Source of the DNA: Pampus argenteus | Lineage: Eukaryota > Chordata > Actinopteri > Scombriformes > Stromateidae | Assembly (NCBI GenBank): GCA_036937835.1 | Contig: CM072864.1 | Location: 4,778,501-4,842,500 of the forward strand | Length of the DNA stretch: 64,000 nt | Reading direction: 5' to 3' | Shown: piece by piece, positions 14,642-27,700 of the stretch | Position numbering within the stretch: position 1 is the stretch's first letter | Layout of the letters: each line of letters begins with the position of its first letter | Program-made: the position numbers and the translations under genes | The notes under the pieces: generated by a model | Told to the model about the DNA's origin: nothing | Databases searched by the model: none | The model's input: only the letters and a program-made list of their open reading frames with translations

Positions 14642-15819
14642 GTGTAATTAGGTATTTGGAGTTGTTTTGTCAAACCATTATTTGTAGGAATAACTTATTG
14701 TCAAGAATGAACTTCATTTTTCATGCTTCAAGCCGACATGCTCAAGGACATGAATTAAATCATGCAAGCTTTGGTATGGGCAATGTGATGGCCTGCTGAA
14801 TGTGGATGTGTTTGTGAGTGCGTGCCTTTCTTGCCTTGCTAAGGGACGCTAATATAAAGCTGCCCACTGCCAGTAGGTCAATTTCACACTGTAGTATTGT
14901 TCATTTGGTCTGGATCAATGAAAGAAACGCTACATTGCCACTCAGGTCTGTGTTCTTATTGACTTTTTATAATCAGACTAAGAACTGAAAGCATGAGGTC
15001 TCACGAGCTGACGTGTAGTAACTCATCCTTTGTCTTCTCTGTGTGCATTATTAGAGCAGCCTGCAAGCAATCTGTTTTACTATGGTTACCCAGTGGCGAA
15101 ATGTATTTGTATTATAGAATTATATTATATTTATAGAGTTTGGTAGTTCTACTTCTACTTAAGTACAGGATATATATATACCCACCCCTAATAATAGCTC
15201 CTGAGCTCTCTCATGCCATAGAAACAAATCTAGTATGTTAACTTTGAGTTGGAATTGTTTAGTTCAATGGCTTGATTAGAGAAAACGTGAGGTAAAAGTC
15301 ACTGCTGAAGCACAAGACAGGACCTAGACCTGACCACATGTGGGACATCGAACTGAATTGGAAACTTTCTTGAACATAATTACGTTTCCTGCTAAACACG
15401 CAGCTGTCGGGGCAACTTAATAAATGTTTTTCTGTAGGAGGACGGGGTTAGAACCAAAGTGGAAAAACCTATATTGTCTTCATATCCGTGCGCAGTGCAG
15501 TTTACTGACAAACAGTCAGTGGCAGTCAGCTACAGTGGGACAACAGGAAGGAGTCAGCAGGCTGTGGAAACAGGAAGGAAGGTCTCCTGACCCTTTAAGG
15601 GGCCCATTGCTGCTTCAGTGTGATGAGTATAGAGGGTGAGGGAGGAGTGATGGGGGATATGCAGGCTGCAGAAAGGTTAGAGATCTTCCTTCTGGGACCG
15701 CAGAACAGCATGAGGGAAGCATTACATCCCCCTGTCTTCCCTTCCTCTGCACCAAGCTGAGACGTAGTTCAGATCATTTGACCTCTCTGCATGAGCCTAG
15801 CAGTCACTAATTAGCAGCA

Positions 15820-15851
<32 letters not shown>

Positions 15852-16436
15852 TCGCATCTCTTTGGCACGATTCATAACTGGAATTAAAATGAGTATGAAA
15901 TGACTGGATTGAATTCTGAACATCACCCACACTAAAAGACTGGATTAACATCTGACTGCTGTTGCATTTTGTTTTCAATGTGTTTTAGGCTCAGGAACAT
16001 ATTCATCTTAGTTGCATTGTGGGAAATGTTTGGGTTTTTTTCATGGCGTTAGCATGTGCTTTTCCCTTATGTTTGGTTTCTTTCCACACAGAGCAAATTT
16101 TAAGCAAACCAAAATGCATCACTAAAAGTTACGTGCGAAAATGCAGTACTCTCATTGGTCAGATGTGTCCGGGGCGGGAGCAAAAAAGTAAACACAGGAA
16201 GACGGTGGTTGAGGAGCCATTTAGCACAAACTTGCAGAGAACGTCTAGTAGTTGGGATCAAGGGCAGATCATATTCACAACCCAACTGCACCGCTCCAGA
16301 GTATGCTCGGGCTAGACTGAGACCACCTCCTCTGAAATGTGCAGGTGTGAAAAAAAAAAGTCTAGTTTTGTCGGACTGCACACATGACGGAATAAATCTA
16401 AATTTTCTTAGAAAAATACTACAGTGATACAACAGT
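14642..16436. other. Intergenic DNA with a (TCTG)n run
   Basis: A (TCTG)n tract lies at about 15821-15846. Reading frames at 15424-15639 and 16019-16432 overlap each other on both strands and show no domain. Confidence 0.5.
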
Positions 16437-16488
16437 GGATCGGTGGTTCAATTCCCAGCTCCTCCAGACCGCTGTTGAAGCTACCATC

Positions 16489-16528
<40 letters not shown>

Positions 16529-16670
16529 ATTAGATCCTCAGGATGTGCAGCAGGCACCTTGCATGGTAGTCTCTGCCATCAGTGTGAATAAGTGAATGTT
16601 GGCATGTATTGTAAAGCACTTTGAGAGGTTAAAAAGACTAGAAAAGCATCTGTTCAAGTAATATAATAAT
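16437..16670 (+). mobile_element. SINE-like retroposon with internal (GT)n, plus strand
   Basis: The left end holds a pol III B-box-like word, ggttcaattcc, at about 16447-16457. It is followed by a (GT)n run (about 16492-16524), then ctctgccatcagtgtg and gtaaagcactttgag. The same parts in reverse order and orientation occur at 24430-24715. The architecture fits a tRNA-derived SINE that carries a microsatellite inside. The A-box end is worn. Confidence 0.6.
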
Positions 16671-17229
16671 GCACACGTTACATTCTGGGAAGATTATATA
16701 CTTCTGGATATATTTTCTGGACAGAAAAAGGTATTTAACAACTTTACAAGTTAACAGGTACTTAATCTAATGTAAGCATAACATAATTCAGGGCCATAGG
16801 TATTATTGAGGACAATGTGTCATGTCATCTGTATTTCTGGACACTGTAACAACTATTTAGACAATGCAATAAATATTTGAATTACATATGGTATAACACT
16901 CGCCAGGGATTATTCCTGCAACTTGACTGCAGTAGGACTCTTCAGTCAACTCAGCGACCTAACCAAGAATGGCTACGAGGAGATGAGAGGAGGGAAAAAA
17001 AAAAAAAAGAAACCGTTATTATTTAGAAGAAGAAATAAGACAAGACATTGGAAGAAGAGGGTGTTAGATGGGAGTGGGAGGAAAGGAAGAAAAAAGGCAA
17101 AGAGAGAACAAAGGAGGCGGATAATAGCATCAGGGCACAGAAGAGGAAGAAGGGAAAAACAGAGTCAAATGAACAGGTAGAATCAGACACACCAGGGTGT
17201 AAAAGACCAGAAACATTATGCATTTATGG
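16671..17229. other. Intergenic purine-rich DNA
   Basis: An A/G-rich stretch at about 16995-17165 produces Lys/Arg-rich frames that are composition artefacts. No gene is seen. Confidence 0.5.
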
Positions 17230-17480
17230 AGAGATCAACTGAGCGCATTAGCTTCAGTGTTATAATACCCCGTTCGGAGCTCAAATTGCAGAATATTAGC
17301 TTTGATTATGCACCGTTTCACAAGCGACTCATCATCTCACAAGGGGGTGCACTCATGACAGAAATTGATTGGCTTTATTGACCCAGAAAGCGGGATTAAA
17401 TAATTAGAAAAAAGCTCTTTTACAAGCCAATATTACTCATGTCTGCATGTCACCCACTCATAATGAAACCAGCCAAAGAC
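17230..17480. promoter_or_regulatory. Candidate conserved regulatory block 4
   Basis: Repeat-free block with gattaaataattag, ttgattggcttt and tttgattatgcacc, all homeodomain or POU-like words. There is no coding frame. The call rests on composition and motif density only. Confidence 0.28.
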
Positions 17481-18419
17481 GACACATTAAGCTAGAAGGG
17501 AAGGAAAGAAAAAAAAAATAGAAAACCAACAAGAGAACACTCGCCCACCACCAATTTTCATGCTTGCAGCTCTTTGATGTTTCGAGTTTGGCAAATATAC
17601 ATTCTGTCTGTTCACTTTTTTTTTATTTTTAAAATGATTTCTGTCTGCAGCATGAAGAAAAGGGTTTGAGTTGCGTACCACACTGTGTGGGCTGCTGCTG
17701 CTGCCCATCTCGTCAGCAGCTGAATGTTCTGATCGAACTGTGTCTTCAGCTGAGATTTATTCAGAAATCCATTTGACCTGACATGAAAAGAGCTTTGAAA
17801 CAGTTCCATTTGTTTGCTATTATACCAACAAATTCAAAAAAGTTTTTTTCAGTGCAGTCCAACTCTAGGTGCCTGCTGTGTTTTACAAGAAACAAATTCT
17901 CTGATAGGGAAAAATTGCCAAAGCCAAAGTGTGCAATTACACCTGCATGTACGCGATTTCCTGCTCTTACTGTGGCAAGGTGTCAAGGAATAAAAAATGT
18001 CATTGACTTTGTGAACTGCAGAAACAGAAACTGCACTTTACCTCTTGGAAAATACAACCTAAAGTAAAACAGTTTGGCATGATTGTGATTTACCAACAAA
18101 ATGTAGACCACATTCGATCACAAATGACCCCTCTAACGTCTGACTGGGTGATCAGGAAACACTCTGAGCCAACAGCTGTTTAAATAACATGTATACTCTG
18201 TTTGAGCCAACTCACCTGAGTTTCTGTAGCGTTGTGCTTCTTTCAGTTTCAACCCTACTGCTGCTGTGCAGTTAAGGTGTGTGTTTGCGAGATTATCAAT
18301 ATTGTTAGGGACAATTCAGCAACACCTTGACCGACATGTCCCTACCATCCACACCCAAAAATGTGGAAACAAGTAGTGAACACAACATGGTCATCATCAC
18401 CTTTTAAAGTTATTACGTT
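17481..18419. other. Intergenic DNA
   Basis: The frame at 17783-18067 (94 residues) has no recognisable domain. Nothing else is seen. Confidence 0.45.
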
Positions 18420-18790
18420 GAACTTGTTAGCAAACGGTTAGCTTATTTCCATATCCAGCAGCAGAATTCATCGTTTCATTTGCCGTCGTGTTTCTGTCCA
18501 CCTGGTGGATGTAAGTAATGTGCAGTACTCACTTTTAGCTCTGTTTCTGCTCTCTACTAACTCCTGAGGGAAATATCTGACTCTATGCCTGCTAAATACT
18601 CCACTACGTTCAACAGGTAGCCTACAGGGAGCAGAAAACAATACTATGAGAGCTAAACGATCAGCTGAAACCTGCTGTAAAGCTCTGTAAAGTCAAGAGG
18701 AGCTGCAAAGTTGCTGATAGTTCTTTGTAGGTTCATCACTATGAGCCACGCCTCTTACAGTATACATTGTCATTTGATATATTGCGATAA
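18420..18790 (+). repeat. Dispersed repeat family B, copy 1
   Basis: It shares a scaffold with 43040-43345 and 44560-44865: a block like cagtattcact, then ctgctaaatactccactac, then gagcagaaaac, and near the end a tcatttgatat-like word. The copies are diverged and all on the plus strand. The family is a common fish interspersed repeat by memory; its class is unknown to me. Confidence 0.6.
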
Positions 18791-18959
18791 TAAAAACATC
18801 TAATGACAAAAAAAAACCCCACAGCATGTTTACATTGTTGTTAACATTTGCATCACATAATGTTCCTTTAACATGACATGGGCGACTATATGAGACTGCA
18901 CAGCTCATTCAGGACATGCTTGGGCACCTCTCTGTCTGACCAGCAACAAGGACGCAGCA

Positions 18960-19830
18960 GTATTTAATCAAATTAGCCATGCATTTACTGCAGCGTATGC
19001 AAGGTCTCTTCATCCCCAGCCATCTGAAGAGCAGTAAAACCCAGGCAGGGTAGAGGGCAGGGTGGAGGTAACCGCAGTGGGGCTGCAAAGTGTCTTAAGT
19101 GATAGAAAAAAAATCCCATGGCCCATTAATTTTCAAATTAAGCACTGCCTGCCAGCACCTATTCTGTCCTTAGTCATAAAAGGATTGACGTGGAGGTTAC
19201 TGCGCTTGTCTTTATGCGTCCAACCCTTCAGGGCTTGTCTCGATTTGCTCCCTCAGGCTGCTTTTGTCTCTGTGTGTCGTGGTGCTCCAGCCAATTAGCA
19301 TGCCATGTTAGCAAGTAAGCACCACGCAGGGCTGAATATGCCCAAACCTGCCTCTCCGATTTCCGTAATTGCACTGTGGCCTCATTATATCATCTAGCTA
19401 AGCAAGTGCTTGTGCGAAAAAAAAGGCTGTGTGAATTTGTGTGTGTGCGTGTGTGTGCATGCGGGTGTTCATGCTTATTTTTTTTGCTTATGCTGAACAT
19501 TTAATTACATCAGCTGGTGAAGTCACTGCTGCTGCTCTGCGGGGAGTACAATTTCCCAACATGTACTCTGACCTCCCGTCCAGTAAAAACAGAGAGTTGG
19601 TTTGCAGTACTGAGTGCAAACCGGCTGGCTTGTGATTCATCCTGGATGCAGAGAGGTGGGCAAATGGCACTGATTGTCTCTTAGCGGTTCATTAAGCAGC
19701 AATAAGGTTGAACATTAGCCCCTAGCCATATGATATTCATGGCTGCTGATACCACTTAGCCCGGCATCTGCTTCTGCTGCTCTTGTCAGAGTCAATCTTT
19801 AAACAAGCCGAATCAATATGCCAACGATAA
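18960..19830. promoter_or_regulatory. Candidate conserved regulatory block 5
   Basis: A long, nearly repeat-free stretch apart from a short (GT)n at about 19438-19460. It contains cccattaattttcaaatta, gccaattagcatgcc, catttaattacatcagc and catatgatattcatggc. The motif density is the highest in the gene-free part of the window. No coding frame is credible. It is likely several neighbouring elements if real. Confidence 0.35.
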
Positions 19831-20091
19831 TCACATGCCACTGGAATCATCATCTGACAGCAGGCTGATAGAATACACGATCGGTGTGGGCTTCACACAC
19901 ACAAAGAGACCAATTGAAAGAGTACTGCAGGTAAATTTTAGCTTTACTTTATCCACATATAGGTTGATGTTGGTGTGTCAGGGGAAGATCAGACCACTTG
20001 TCATCATTAAATTATTAGGAGACTGAAGGGGGGAAAAAAGCAGGGTGGAGAAATGATGGGAAGAGAGAAGAGTTAGATGCAATACATAAGG

Positions 20092-20800
20092 TCAGGTCCA
20101 AAAGTCTGAGATCACATTGAAAATCTGGATGGTTTTATTATTCAAAAAACATTTAAAAAAAACACAAGAAGTTATGACATGTAAAATGAAGAAGAAATAT
20201 TTAAGATTCTGCACTATTTCTAGTAATTAAATCTAAGCAAACGTATGGCTTTGACCAATTTAACCCCTGTTATAAATACAGCTGTGCCTCATGTTTCCAA
20301 TGACCCATTGCTTCAGAAGTAGCATTATGATAGTGGGAAACATGGCATCAGGACTAAGTGAAAGAGTAAGAAGTCAAATTGATATTCTAAGCAAAGAGGG
20401 GTTTACTTAGTCTAAAGTGCACGGAACCTTAAAACACTTTGCAGATACTGGATCAGTCGTATCCAAAGTGACCACACCGTCAGAAGATCAATACCTCACG
20501 TTGACTGAGAGGTTGAAAAGCAACTCCATCACAAATACAGAATGTGTTAAGTAAAGAACGCCAGTCTAAAGACTCCAGTCCTCTGAGAATCCTCTTGTAG
20601 TGGTCTCAGAGAATGAGTAGCAGTTTCTAAAGCACAAGGCCAGCAAAAAAAGTCATTTATGGCGGTAACAGAAGGGTGTATGTATTATACCACAGTGTTT
20701 CAAACCCACACGGTGGTGGGAATATTTAAGTCTGGGGGGGTGTTTTGCCTCTTCTGGAGTTGGACATTGAATTGACTCCTCCATTCCAGGTTGTGCTGAC
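20092..20800 (+). pseudogene. Degenerate Tc1-like transposase and element end
   Basis: The element opens with the terminal-repeat-like word tccaaaagtctgagatcac. From 20344, broken frames resemble a Tc1 transposase: a start reading MASGLSERVRSQI, a helix-turn-helix-like part, and near 20730 VWGCFASSGVGHL, which corresponds to the usual motif between the catalytic acidic residues. Several in-frame stops and shifts are present, so it cannot make an active enzyme. The right terminal repeat was not found. Confidence 0.7.
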
Positions 20801-23800
20801 ACCTGACACACACCTGACAACCTCACAGTGAGGTATTACTGTGCCTGTACAGACATTTATACCAAAACCTGTGCTCATTGATTGTATAGGCACAGATTCT
20901 TGGGGTTCTTGGGAGCTTGGCCCCATGGGGAATGTCCTCTGGGAAATCACTTGTGAGATGAGCTAGATCTGTGTTCATTCCTACATTACACTCTCTTGGT
21001 GTGTGGACAGTCTTGGTTTTGACCACTACGTGATTTCTTACAGTAGCCTACTTTAATATATAGACCGCACCCCCTGGGAGATAATACAACTGGCACCTAT
21101 GACCATCTGTATATAGGAACCTTCAGTACAAAGAAGTCCTCGGTGGGTGAATACACTGTTGAAATCTCATGTAACTCACATTAACGCCCCTTTACAAAGA
21201 TGATGTATCCAATCATAGAACAGAGATGCTTCTTATAACTTGAGCTCTTGGTTCATAATCATCAAATTTAAACCAATCGAAGAGTTGAAACCATTATTGT
21301 CGAAATCATCCTAGAGTTCAAACCAATCACAGTACCTATGGACTGGAGCATTTCCATTTTTTTTGTTTTTTTTGTTTTTTTTTTAGAAAAACTGTCCATC
21401 GTGCTGTGTTATATAAGTACAATTCTAAATCTGTGAAGTAATGGGCATTTTAGCATGATGACATTTAACAAAAATCTCAGTAAGGTCTTTAAAGCAACAT
21501 GGGAAATTAAATGACATTCACTGTGCTGTTATTCTGTAATTGCTGCTTGTAGTCACAGTGGACGCTCTTCAGTAAAAGTTACTCGGTCTCACCTTAATAT
21601 CCAATAAGAAAGTCATTGAGGGACTCTCAGTGACAGCCAGCAAAATGAAAAATTCCATTTCCCTTCTATGCAATTCACTAAAACAATACTGCATGGAGGA
21701 CGATATCTCATAAAAAATTGTAATGGTAGATTTCTCTCACACCACTATTGTCTCTGAATACGGCAGTTCTACAATTTAATAAATATTTTTGTGTCTGGGA
21801 GAAAATCTTGGCAAAAAGGGGTCCATGCAAAATTGATGAATTTGAGTCATATCCTTGTAACTTTCAGCTTTGACAGTCAGATGTACCTTTATGGTTTTAT
21901 TTTTGCTTAACTTTGCTTAACATTCTCGTCTCAAACGGCTCTTTAAGTATGTTGAAAGGTACCGAATTGACATGAAATGTGCGTGTGTGCTAATTTCTAC
22001 CACCGGTGTGTGACGATTTAAAAAGGTGACGAGATGTGGCAATGTTAGTGCAAGGAAAAAAAACAGCAACAAAAAGCCAAAAGCATTCCTCCTGGAATCC
22101 ATTTTAGAGTGCATGGCCCTTTCACCTCATTGACTCTGAAATTGAATCCTAAACTCTGATGGGAGGAAATGTGCTCTTAAAGCAGAGGGGGGAAAAAAAA
22201 AAGACGTTAGACAGAGACGAAGAGAGAGGGAGAGAGAACACACTCCATTAAATCAATTAAGTCTGCATGCTGCAGGAGCATGGACAGGAGGATAATTACT
22301 TAGGGAGAGTGATCAGAGACTAATCTAATGATGATGCCCTTTGCTACCCACTACCAGACTTGATGAAGCAGCACTCCTGCGGGACTGGGCCCTGGCTGTG
22401 AAGCTGAGGAAACATGCACACACACCAAACACATGCACACACACTAAACACACACATACACACAAACATGTCCTCTATCTGCATGTCTATAAATGTGTGT
22501 AGCAAAAAAAGGGAGAGATATAAAACAAAGTGATGAGGGAAGTTCAACCAACAGGTTTGAAAAGTTGACACCAATATGATTTGACTGTTGATAGTTTATG
22601 ATGATATTCTATTATTACATTGGACCATTTAAAAAAAATAAAATTAAATAGCTTCGACCTGAAACTACTTAAACTACTAATTAATTCACACACTTGTTTT
22701 CACATTCTGGGAAGAAAAAAACCTGCAACAAATAATTGATTAGTTAGTTGCCTGAATTCATCTCTTTTTTTGATATCATTGAAACTTAACATCTTTTGGT
22801 TTCTGGGCTGTTGGTTGGACAACAAGACATCTGAATGTCACCTAGGAAACAAAACAGTCATTCGTTGATAATGAGAATAATTGTTAGTTGCCCTAAATTG
22901 ATTTAAATTGGTTTCAGTAATACTTGTGATGCACGATTGGCTGAAACAGGTAATGTCTGTCTTTCCAACAGGCAAAGCTAAGCTAAAACATTCTCAACCT
23001 CAACGCAATGTCTTAGTGCTACATTATGTTATTTGACAGATTAAAAGAAAAATAATTAAATTCTCCAGGTAGCATCTTAAAAATATATATATATATAAAG
23101 TATATCAAATCAAAAGAAACAGCAACATTTCTTTCACCTTTAGTTTTCAACCTTGACCTTGGAACAGCTAGATGATCCAAGGCTGTTCCCAGGGGTCAAA
23201 GGTCACAGCAGCACGTGCAAGTGCTCAAGTGCCTGACAATGTAATGTTTTGTTTGTAGAGCAAATATAACTGTATAGGAGAAAAGTTAAAATTAGAAAAA
23301 CGTGATGTTGTTCTGTTAAGATCCAGGATCAGTTAGAATGAAGCTATAGAGAATATTCAATCATGCAGCTGAACAAGGTGTTCAATGTGATGAAATGGGT
23401 GACTTTTTCCATATCTTTTAGGCTGAAGGTCTGATTTTGGCAGCGTTCTGTAGCTGAAAGTTTAGTTGAAAAAGCAGGACTAATTATTTCATGTGGAGAT
23501 CAAAATTTAAGCGGAGATTTTGAGAAATCATAAGAACGGTTATAGTCTGTTTAACATTTAGGGCAAGAGAGTCGGTTAAAACTGGAGTAATTTGCATTTT
23601 CTGTTCTGTGATAGTAACATTGTAGACGGTTTTGACACACATCCACATTTTTCCACTGACACAGTTCTGGATTGTGTATCAGTATTATCAGAGATAAAGT
23701 GGTGTATCGTCAGCATACAACAATACTTTCCTGATTGGAGTGGTCTCTTCCCGGATGACAATGCCTCCATCCACAGGGCACAAGGGGTCACTGAATGGGA

Positions 23801-24216
23801 GTATGAAGTGTTACGCTTATTCCTCTGCTGCGCCCTATTTGGATGCTAACAAGGTGGCTTTAGCAGTTAGGATCTAAGAATGACAAAATTGCTATTTAAA
23901 CAATAAACTACTATCCACTAGTAAACACTAAGGTAATACACAAACAACTACTGCATATGCACACCCAAACAAAATGAATAATTCACAATGAATAATTCTG
24001 GATTATTGTACATACTGTATTGTGATAACAGCTGGTCGCAGTGGTCAGTGCTCAGATTCACATCTTCACTTTTCACCCTATAATGTTAATATCTGTCAGA
24101 TGTTGACCTTCTTGGATGAGAACCCCCTCTTATTCACTGTTTGGTTTTTGGTCTCTGACCTCAGGGTGGTGCCTCTTTAATTATTAATCCTCATTAATAA
24201 CTTTACATAATTTTAC
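20801..24216. other. Intergenic DNA
   Basis: Short T-rich words (near 21353-21384) and (CA)n patches (22415-22470) occur. Frames of 65-85 residues have no domains. No gene or full element is recognised. Confidence 0.5.
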
Positions 24217-24235
24217 TAACCCTAACCCTAACCCA
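24217..24235. repeat. Short telomere-like (CCCTAA)3
   Basis: Three consecutive CCCTAA units. Such short interstitial copies arise by chance or by break repair and do not mark a chromosome end. Confidence 0.7.
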
Positions 24236-24429
24236 AGTTAACAGTCAATGGCCTTGATGGTTTCATTGGAAATGTGTAGTTCACAGAAGAGAATTTGTGT
24301 TCAAAGTTTAAAAAAAAAATGTAATTGTAAATAAAATTGTTTTGGTGAATTTACATTTTAATATCATAATTATTCACAGCAAATCGTGGTGCAGCTGTAG
24401 ATATTTATTTATTTTCCTGTCTGGTCAAT

Positions 24430-24715
24430 GGCTAATACTCCAAATAGTAAATGGTAAATGTACTGCACTTTCCTGTGCTCTACACTACAGGTCAACATTC
24501 ACCCATTTACACATATGTTCATACTACACTGATGGCAGAGGCCACCCATACACGCTATACTCATCAGGATGGAGTACTAATCATTCACACACACACACAC
24601 ACATACACACACACACACTAATGGCACAGGCATCAGGAGCAATTTGAGGTTACTTCGTCATGTGGACTGAAGGAACCAGGAATTGAACCGCTGATCTTCC
24701 AATTAATGGACGACC
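24430..24715 (-). mobile_element. SINE-like retroposon with internal (CA)n, minus strand
   Basis: Read on the minus strand it starts near 24710 with a B-box-like word, ggttcaattcc. It then passes through the (TG)n tract (plus-strand (CA)n at about 24587-24620), the phrase for tgccatcagtg, and ends near gtacatttaccatttac. It is the opposite-strand counterpart of 16437-16670. It carries no gene. Confidence 0.6.
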
Positions 24716-27389
24716 GCTTTACTTCTGAAAAATCACAAAGCTTTGAAGGATCAGTGAATAAAACCAAAATGTGTGGGTGCACTTTATTAATGGGGAAATG
24801 GCTGTCAAATGTTTTGTCACTATAAAAAAAACACAAATGTATTAATTCAAAAAAATAAAAATAAAAATTAGAAAATCTTATTTTCCCTGCTTCCGATTTT
24901 ATTTTTAATACTTAATCGTAATTTTCTTAAGATGTCTATCTCCCCTCTGGCTCAGAGGTGGCCTTGACTCTCCTCTCTCACTTCTGTTAGTCCTCTTCTT
25001 CTTTCTCTGTCTCTTTCAGTCGGCACAGAGAAGGCAAGGATTATCCCTCCAGTGGATTTCCACTTGACAGAGAGTGGGCTGCTTTTGAACTTTCACTGAC
25101 TGAAGCCTCTTCTCATTCCCAAGCTGTTCATGAGGCACAGACATACGGGGTGAGCTGCAAATAGGGTGATGTCAGAGATACAGAAAAAAGTAAAAAAATA
25201 AATAAATAAAAAGAAATGGAGGGAGAAAAGGCTGAGGGAGCAAGGGAGGAGATAAACAAGACGAGGGCCTCTGTTTTGGAGGCAGTAAACAACTTCAAAT
25301 GTATAACACACCTGCTATATCCACATAAACAGTGCTAACCGTATAAAACCCTTCAACTATCAAATCCACAGTTTATTCATATAGCACAACCAGAAATTAC
25401 AAAGGCCTTTATGGATAATATAGTATTATTTAACCAAATGCTCAGTTTGTTCTTACTTTAATATTTGCAAGCAATTTTGCACTAAAAATTAATTTCCCTT
25501 GAAGATCAAATGTATCTCTCGCAATAGTCCCCAATATTGGATGATCTTTATCCAAGGGGCTCAGGAAGTCTTTGTGGAAGACTAGTTCCTGCACGATTAG
25601 TGGTCCATAATGTCTGTAGAGGAATACATTTCATATTTAGCACTGCTCAAAATCAACAAACATAAACTGTAAACTGTACCTTTGTAAAAACCTGATGACC
25701 CACCTCACTTCTGGTGCAGCATCCATCAACATTTTAAAGACAGCAGTGAAGCTGCCAATTTTGCACTAAAAATAATTTTACTTGAACATCAAATCTATCT
25801 CTGTCTAAGAAAACAAAACGAAAAAAACCTGTATAATGATAATAAACATTATCAGCAGTTTGGACACTCATAAACACATAGAGAACTGCAACTGATAGAA
25901 GCTGCAGCTCATAATGTTTACAGACTGTATTTTAAAGTTCTTTAAAATAGCTGCTGGCAGGTTACATTGATGCATCAAACCAAAAGCTAAAACAAAAAAA
26001 AAACAGGTTTCATGTCAAATGAGCTAGTTTCAATGTAACACCCTGACATCAAGATACAACAGGCTGCTCTCTGAACATCCTTCACAGTCTGGAGGCTTCA
26101 GGTACTGGAGGTCGTCCTGCTTGGTAAACAGCAAAATGCTCTTTACTCACCTTTGTTTTCATTCAAAGCATCGTACTTTCTGTAGGTCCAGAAACATCAC
26201 AGTTAATGAAGATGTGTATAGCAGATGTTACCAGCTCCACTGACTGTCTTTTGCAGTGTGCAGAAATGTCCCAGATGGAGATTTTTTTTTTGGGTTTTTG
26301 GGAGCTGTTGGAGGGATTGGAGCCTGGATAGTGGAAGCCTTTGGATCCACCGCAGTGGGTCATTTAAGGCTGCCAAGTCAGACTGTTGTTTCTGAGTTGT
26401 TCACACTTTCTCAAGACTGTGAGTACAATAAACATCCACCAAATGCTTCATCCATCATGTTTGGGTGACTATGTGTGCACTTTGTCCTACTTGATATGAC
26501 AACCGATCTCATTGCATCAACAATTTATTATCACTTTGAATGTTTTTCGTGTTGTTTCACGAGTGTCAGATAACGTTTCCTGGAAACCTACAGCCTCTGT
26601 AGCCATGTTCCCATGAACATATTTTTATGTGCAACTTTTCTGCTCACTTGAGGTGTTTTTGGGTTTTTTTGCCTTTTTTTAAAGTTTTAAATGGTCGATG
26701 GAAACACCTTCTTTGAATAAATTCTGACATAGCAAATATACGACTCATTATCGTATATTTCTTCGCATTTCTTCATCTTGAACTCCAGACAGCATGAAAC
26801 ACGACCGATACTAGCCGACATGAAAGAGAAATTACAACCTCGCCCAACTGAAACCTGTTTCAACACATATCTGAAGTCAGCCGCTGTGCTGTGAACTTCC
26901 ATGAAATGTAAGAAAGCTTTAAAAAAAAAAAAAATAAAACTAAAAAAAAAAAGCATAGAAGTCCATTCCAGGTTTTGCTTCATTCATTAGCCTCCACTTG
27001 TCTCACCAAATAGAGTCTATAAAAAGACACAAGAGGCTCTTTCTCTCCTGCGAGTTCAAAAAGGCTAAACCCCCTGCTGTTGAGAATGTTAATGACTATC
27101 TTTTCTTTTCTTTTCCTCCTCTGCTATAGATGCTGTCTGTACGTTATTTTTTTTTTTCCTTTTCTGTCCTCGTTCTTTCCTTCGGTGATAATCACAGACT
27201 ACTACCACCACTACAACCTGATAAATACACACAAGGTCAGATATTCTCTATAAATTATCATTTAAAAAAAAAATAAAAAATCCTCAAAATGCACACACAC
27301 ACCTACCACCACCACTACGGTATGATCATTGATATTCTCAACTGCAGGCGGTCAATCCTTTTTTTTCGAACTTGGAGCACAGGGAAAAA
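24716..27389. other. Intergenic DNA with a small local duplication
   Basis: The phrase caattttgcactaaaaa plus flanks occurs near 25473-25520 and again near 25757-25800, an imperfect duplication about 285 bases apart. A- and T-runs are frequent (26918-26951, 27148-27159). No gene is seen. Confidence 0.5.
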
Positions 27390-27700
27390 GTGAGAAGGAG
27401 CCTCGTTATGAAATATTGAACAGCCTCCGATTCTGAGCACCGTAATTATCTGAGGCGTGCTGACAGCGAGGCAGGCTGGGAGGAGGAAGAGCAGGCGGAG
27501 GAGGAGTTATGATGATGATATGATGTTATGATTAAAATATCATTAACCTGCTAGCAGGTACGTACGGTAGCAATTTAAAAGACATTAATGACACTGATCA
27601 AACAGCCTCCGAGCCTGCCTGCTGCTGTTCACTTTGCATTATTTTCATTTTTAATCCTCCGCATTTGCAGAGCAGCAGCAGCAACAGACGCTCCTCATGA
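27390..27700. promoter_or_regulatory. Candidate conserved regulatory block 6
   Basis: Evenly composed block with accgtaattatctgagg, tcattaacctgc, agacattaatgacac and tttgcattattttcat. The words suit homeodomain and POU proteins. There is no coding frame. Inferred only. Confidence 0.32.

Noticed and set aside
16019..16432. Overlapping frames of 90-110 residues on both strands
   Set aside because: No domain, no splice signals, and the same region is read on both strands.
24217..24235. Telomere or ancient chromosome fusion point
   Set aside because: Only three units are present with no surrounding subtelomeric repeats.
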